This document shows positions 51,407 to 51,967 of a stretch of 51,967 nt of DNA, piece after piece. The DNA comes from Flavobacterium amniphilum (lineage in GTDB: Bacteria; Bacteroidota; Bacteroidia; Flavobacteriales; Flavobacteriaceae): positions 1 to 51,967 of the forward strand of contig NZ_JAMLJL010000022.1 in the NCBI RefSeq assembly GCF_023634845.1, in the 5' to 3' direction. Both the position numbers and the translations under genes were made by a program. The stretch's first letter is position 1; the number at the start of each line of letters is the position of its first letter. The notes beneath the pieces were generated by a model, which ran no database searches, was not told the origin of the DNA, and was given only the letters and a program-made list of their open reading frames with translations.

Positions 51407-51586
51407 ATGAAAAAGCAAAATTTAAACGGGAAGTTGGCTTTCAACAAAGCGGTTGTGGTTGAGTTGAATGATACTGAACTGTATGATGTAAATGGTGGTG
51501 CTACTCCACTTATTGCTTCATCAGGACCTTGTGCCGGATTGGCAAGTGCAGTGGTGGGAGCTTTGGTAGCTTGGGCATTAGACTAA
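51407..51586 (+). CDS. GG-leader peptide, ATPLI core type with one Cys
   Basis: The peptide has 59 residues. The leader ends LYDVNGG; core ATPLIASSGPCAGLASAVVG ALVAWALD. The SSxPCA segment resembles the core at 44619. Confidence 0.87.
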   Translation: MKKQNLNGKLAFNKAVVVELNDTELYDVNGGATPLIASSGPCAGLASAVVGALVAWALD

Positions 51587-51787
51587 TAATCTATCAAAAA
51601 AACTGTAATGAAGTAATCCGGATTAGTTGATTGACGATCAAGATTACAAAGCCTCAAATTAAATATATATTTTTTAAAATTATTTCAATTTCAGGATGAA
51701 TGATGACGCACAAACTGCTTTAGTTATAACAATAGATCTAAATTATTCATCAGTAAATCAGAATCGTTTTAAAAAAGTCAGATAAAA

Positions 51788-51820
51788 GGAGTAAGCCGAA
51801 AATCCTCAAAAAGAGTAGGC
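51788..51820 (+). promoter_or_regulatory. Array 5' element E6
   Basis: AGGAGTAAGCCGAAAATCCT then CAAAAAGAGTAGGC ends 27 nt before the start at 51848. The 200-bp interval before it has ACGCACAAACTGCTTTAGTT (51704-51723), parallel to the sequence upstream of E5, and no gene. Confidence 0.65.
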
Positions 51821-51847
51821 ACATTTAACTAAAAATAATTTAAGAAA

Positions 51848-51967
51848 ATGAAAAAACAAAATGTAAACAACAAGTTGGCTTTCAATAAAGCTGCTGTTAC
51901 AGAATTAAATGACGCAATGTTGGTAGACGTAAACGGTGGAGCTACTCCGTTGGTTATTTCTTGGGCT
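51848..51967 (+). CDS. GG-leader peptide, ATPLV core type (cut by window edge)
   Basis: Leader MKKQNVNNKLAFNKAAVTEL NDAMLVDVNGG, core beginning ATPLVISWA when the window ends. The array clearly continues to the right. Confidence 0.85.
   Translation, partial: MKKQNVNNKLAFNKAAVTELNDAMLVDVNGGATPLVISWA

Noticed and set aside
43348..51967. Toxin-antitoxin or polymorphic toxin immunity array
   Set aside because: All members share a GG secretion/maturation leader and have no toxin-like domain or paired gene.

Overview
The window looks like a chromosomal segment of a flavobacterium (phylum Bacteroidota). It is AT-rich. Several promoters match the Bacteroidota pattern (TTTG or TTG at about -33, TAnnTTTG at about -7). 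It encodes type IX secretion (T9SS) cargo with C-terminal sorting domains, TonB-dependent outer membrane proteins, and typical core genes (odhA/odhB, greA, lpxH, a cold-shock protein). No tRNA or rRNA gene was seen.

Layout. 1-1.35 kb: the edge of an IS256-family element next to a frameshifted NAD-dependent epimerase. 1.5-4.9 kb: an amidoligase-like protein, a cysteine amidase-like protein and a small membrane protein, all on the minus strand. 5.0-10.5 kb: two tandem subtilisin-like lipoproteins, a small GG-leader peptide with a one-base frameshift, and a TPR-TM-AraC regulator. 11.0-16.0 kb, divergent from these: two related Cys-containing peptides, an M50 protease with a PqqD-like N-terminus, an atypical LpxL-like acyltransferase and an outer membrane barrel. 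16-40 kb is mostly housekeeping: Csp, HIT, greA, a TPP-riboswitch-controlled TonB receptor, lpxH, a papain-like lipoprotein, two T9SS adhesin-like paralogues, an MFS pump, three tandem membrane paralogues, a 5 x 63 bp minisatellite, an AraC regulator and odhA/odhB.

40.3 kb to the end is an unusual accessory region. It holds at least 28 small peptide genes sharing a leader (MKKQN..KLAFNKAAVTELN....VNGG) with highly variable cores. Several are decayed or have lost their start. Two paralogous TPR-TM-AraC regulators lie among them. Each regulator is followed by the same series: terminator, conserved hairpin, a 44-45 aa leader-like peptide without GG, then a run of GG peptides. Many runs start with a conserved 5' element (GGAG.AACCTGAAAATCC...AGAGTAGG).

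The leaders match the Bacteroidota GG-leader natural-product/class I lanthipeptide precursor type. No modification enzyme or exporter for them is in the window, and the array runs off its right end. The best candidates for something undescribed are (i) this expanded, regulator-punctuated precursor library and (ii) the 8.5-16 kb locus, where one 22-bp site stands in front of both the GG peptide and the M50/acyltransferase peptide operon, suggesting both are controlled by the periplasmic-sensing TPR-AraC protein encoded between them.
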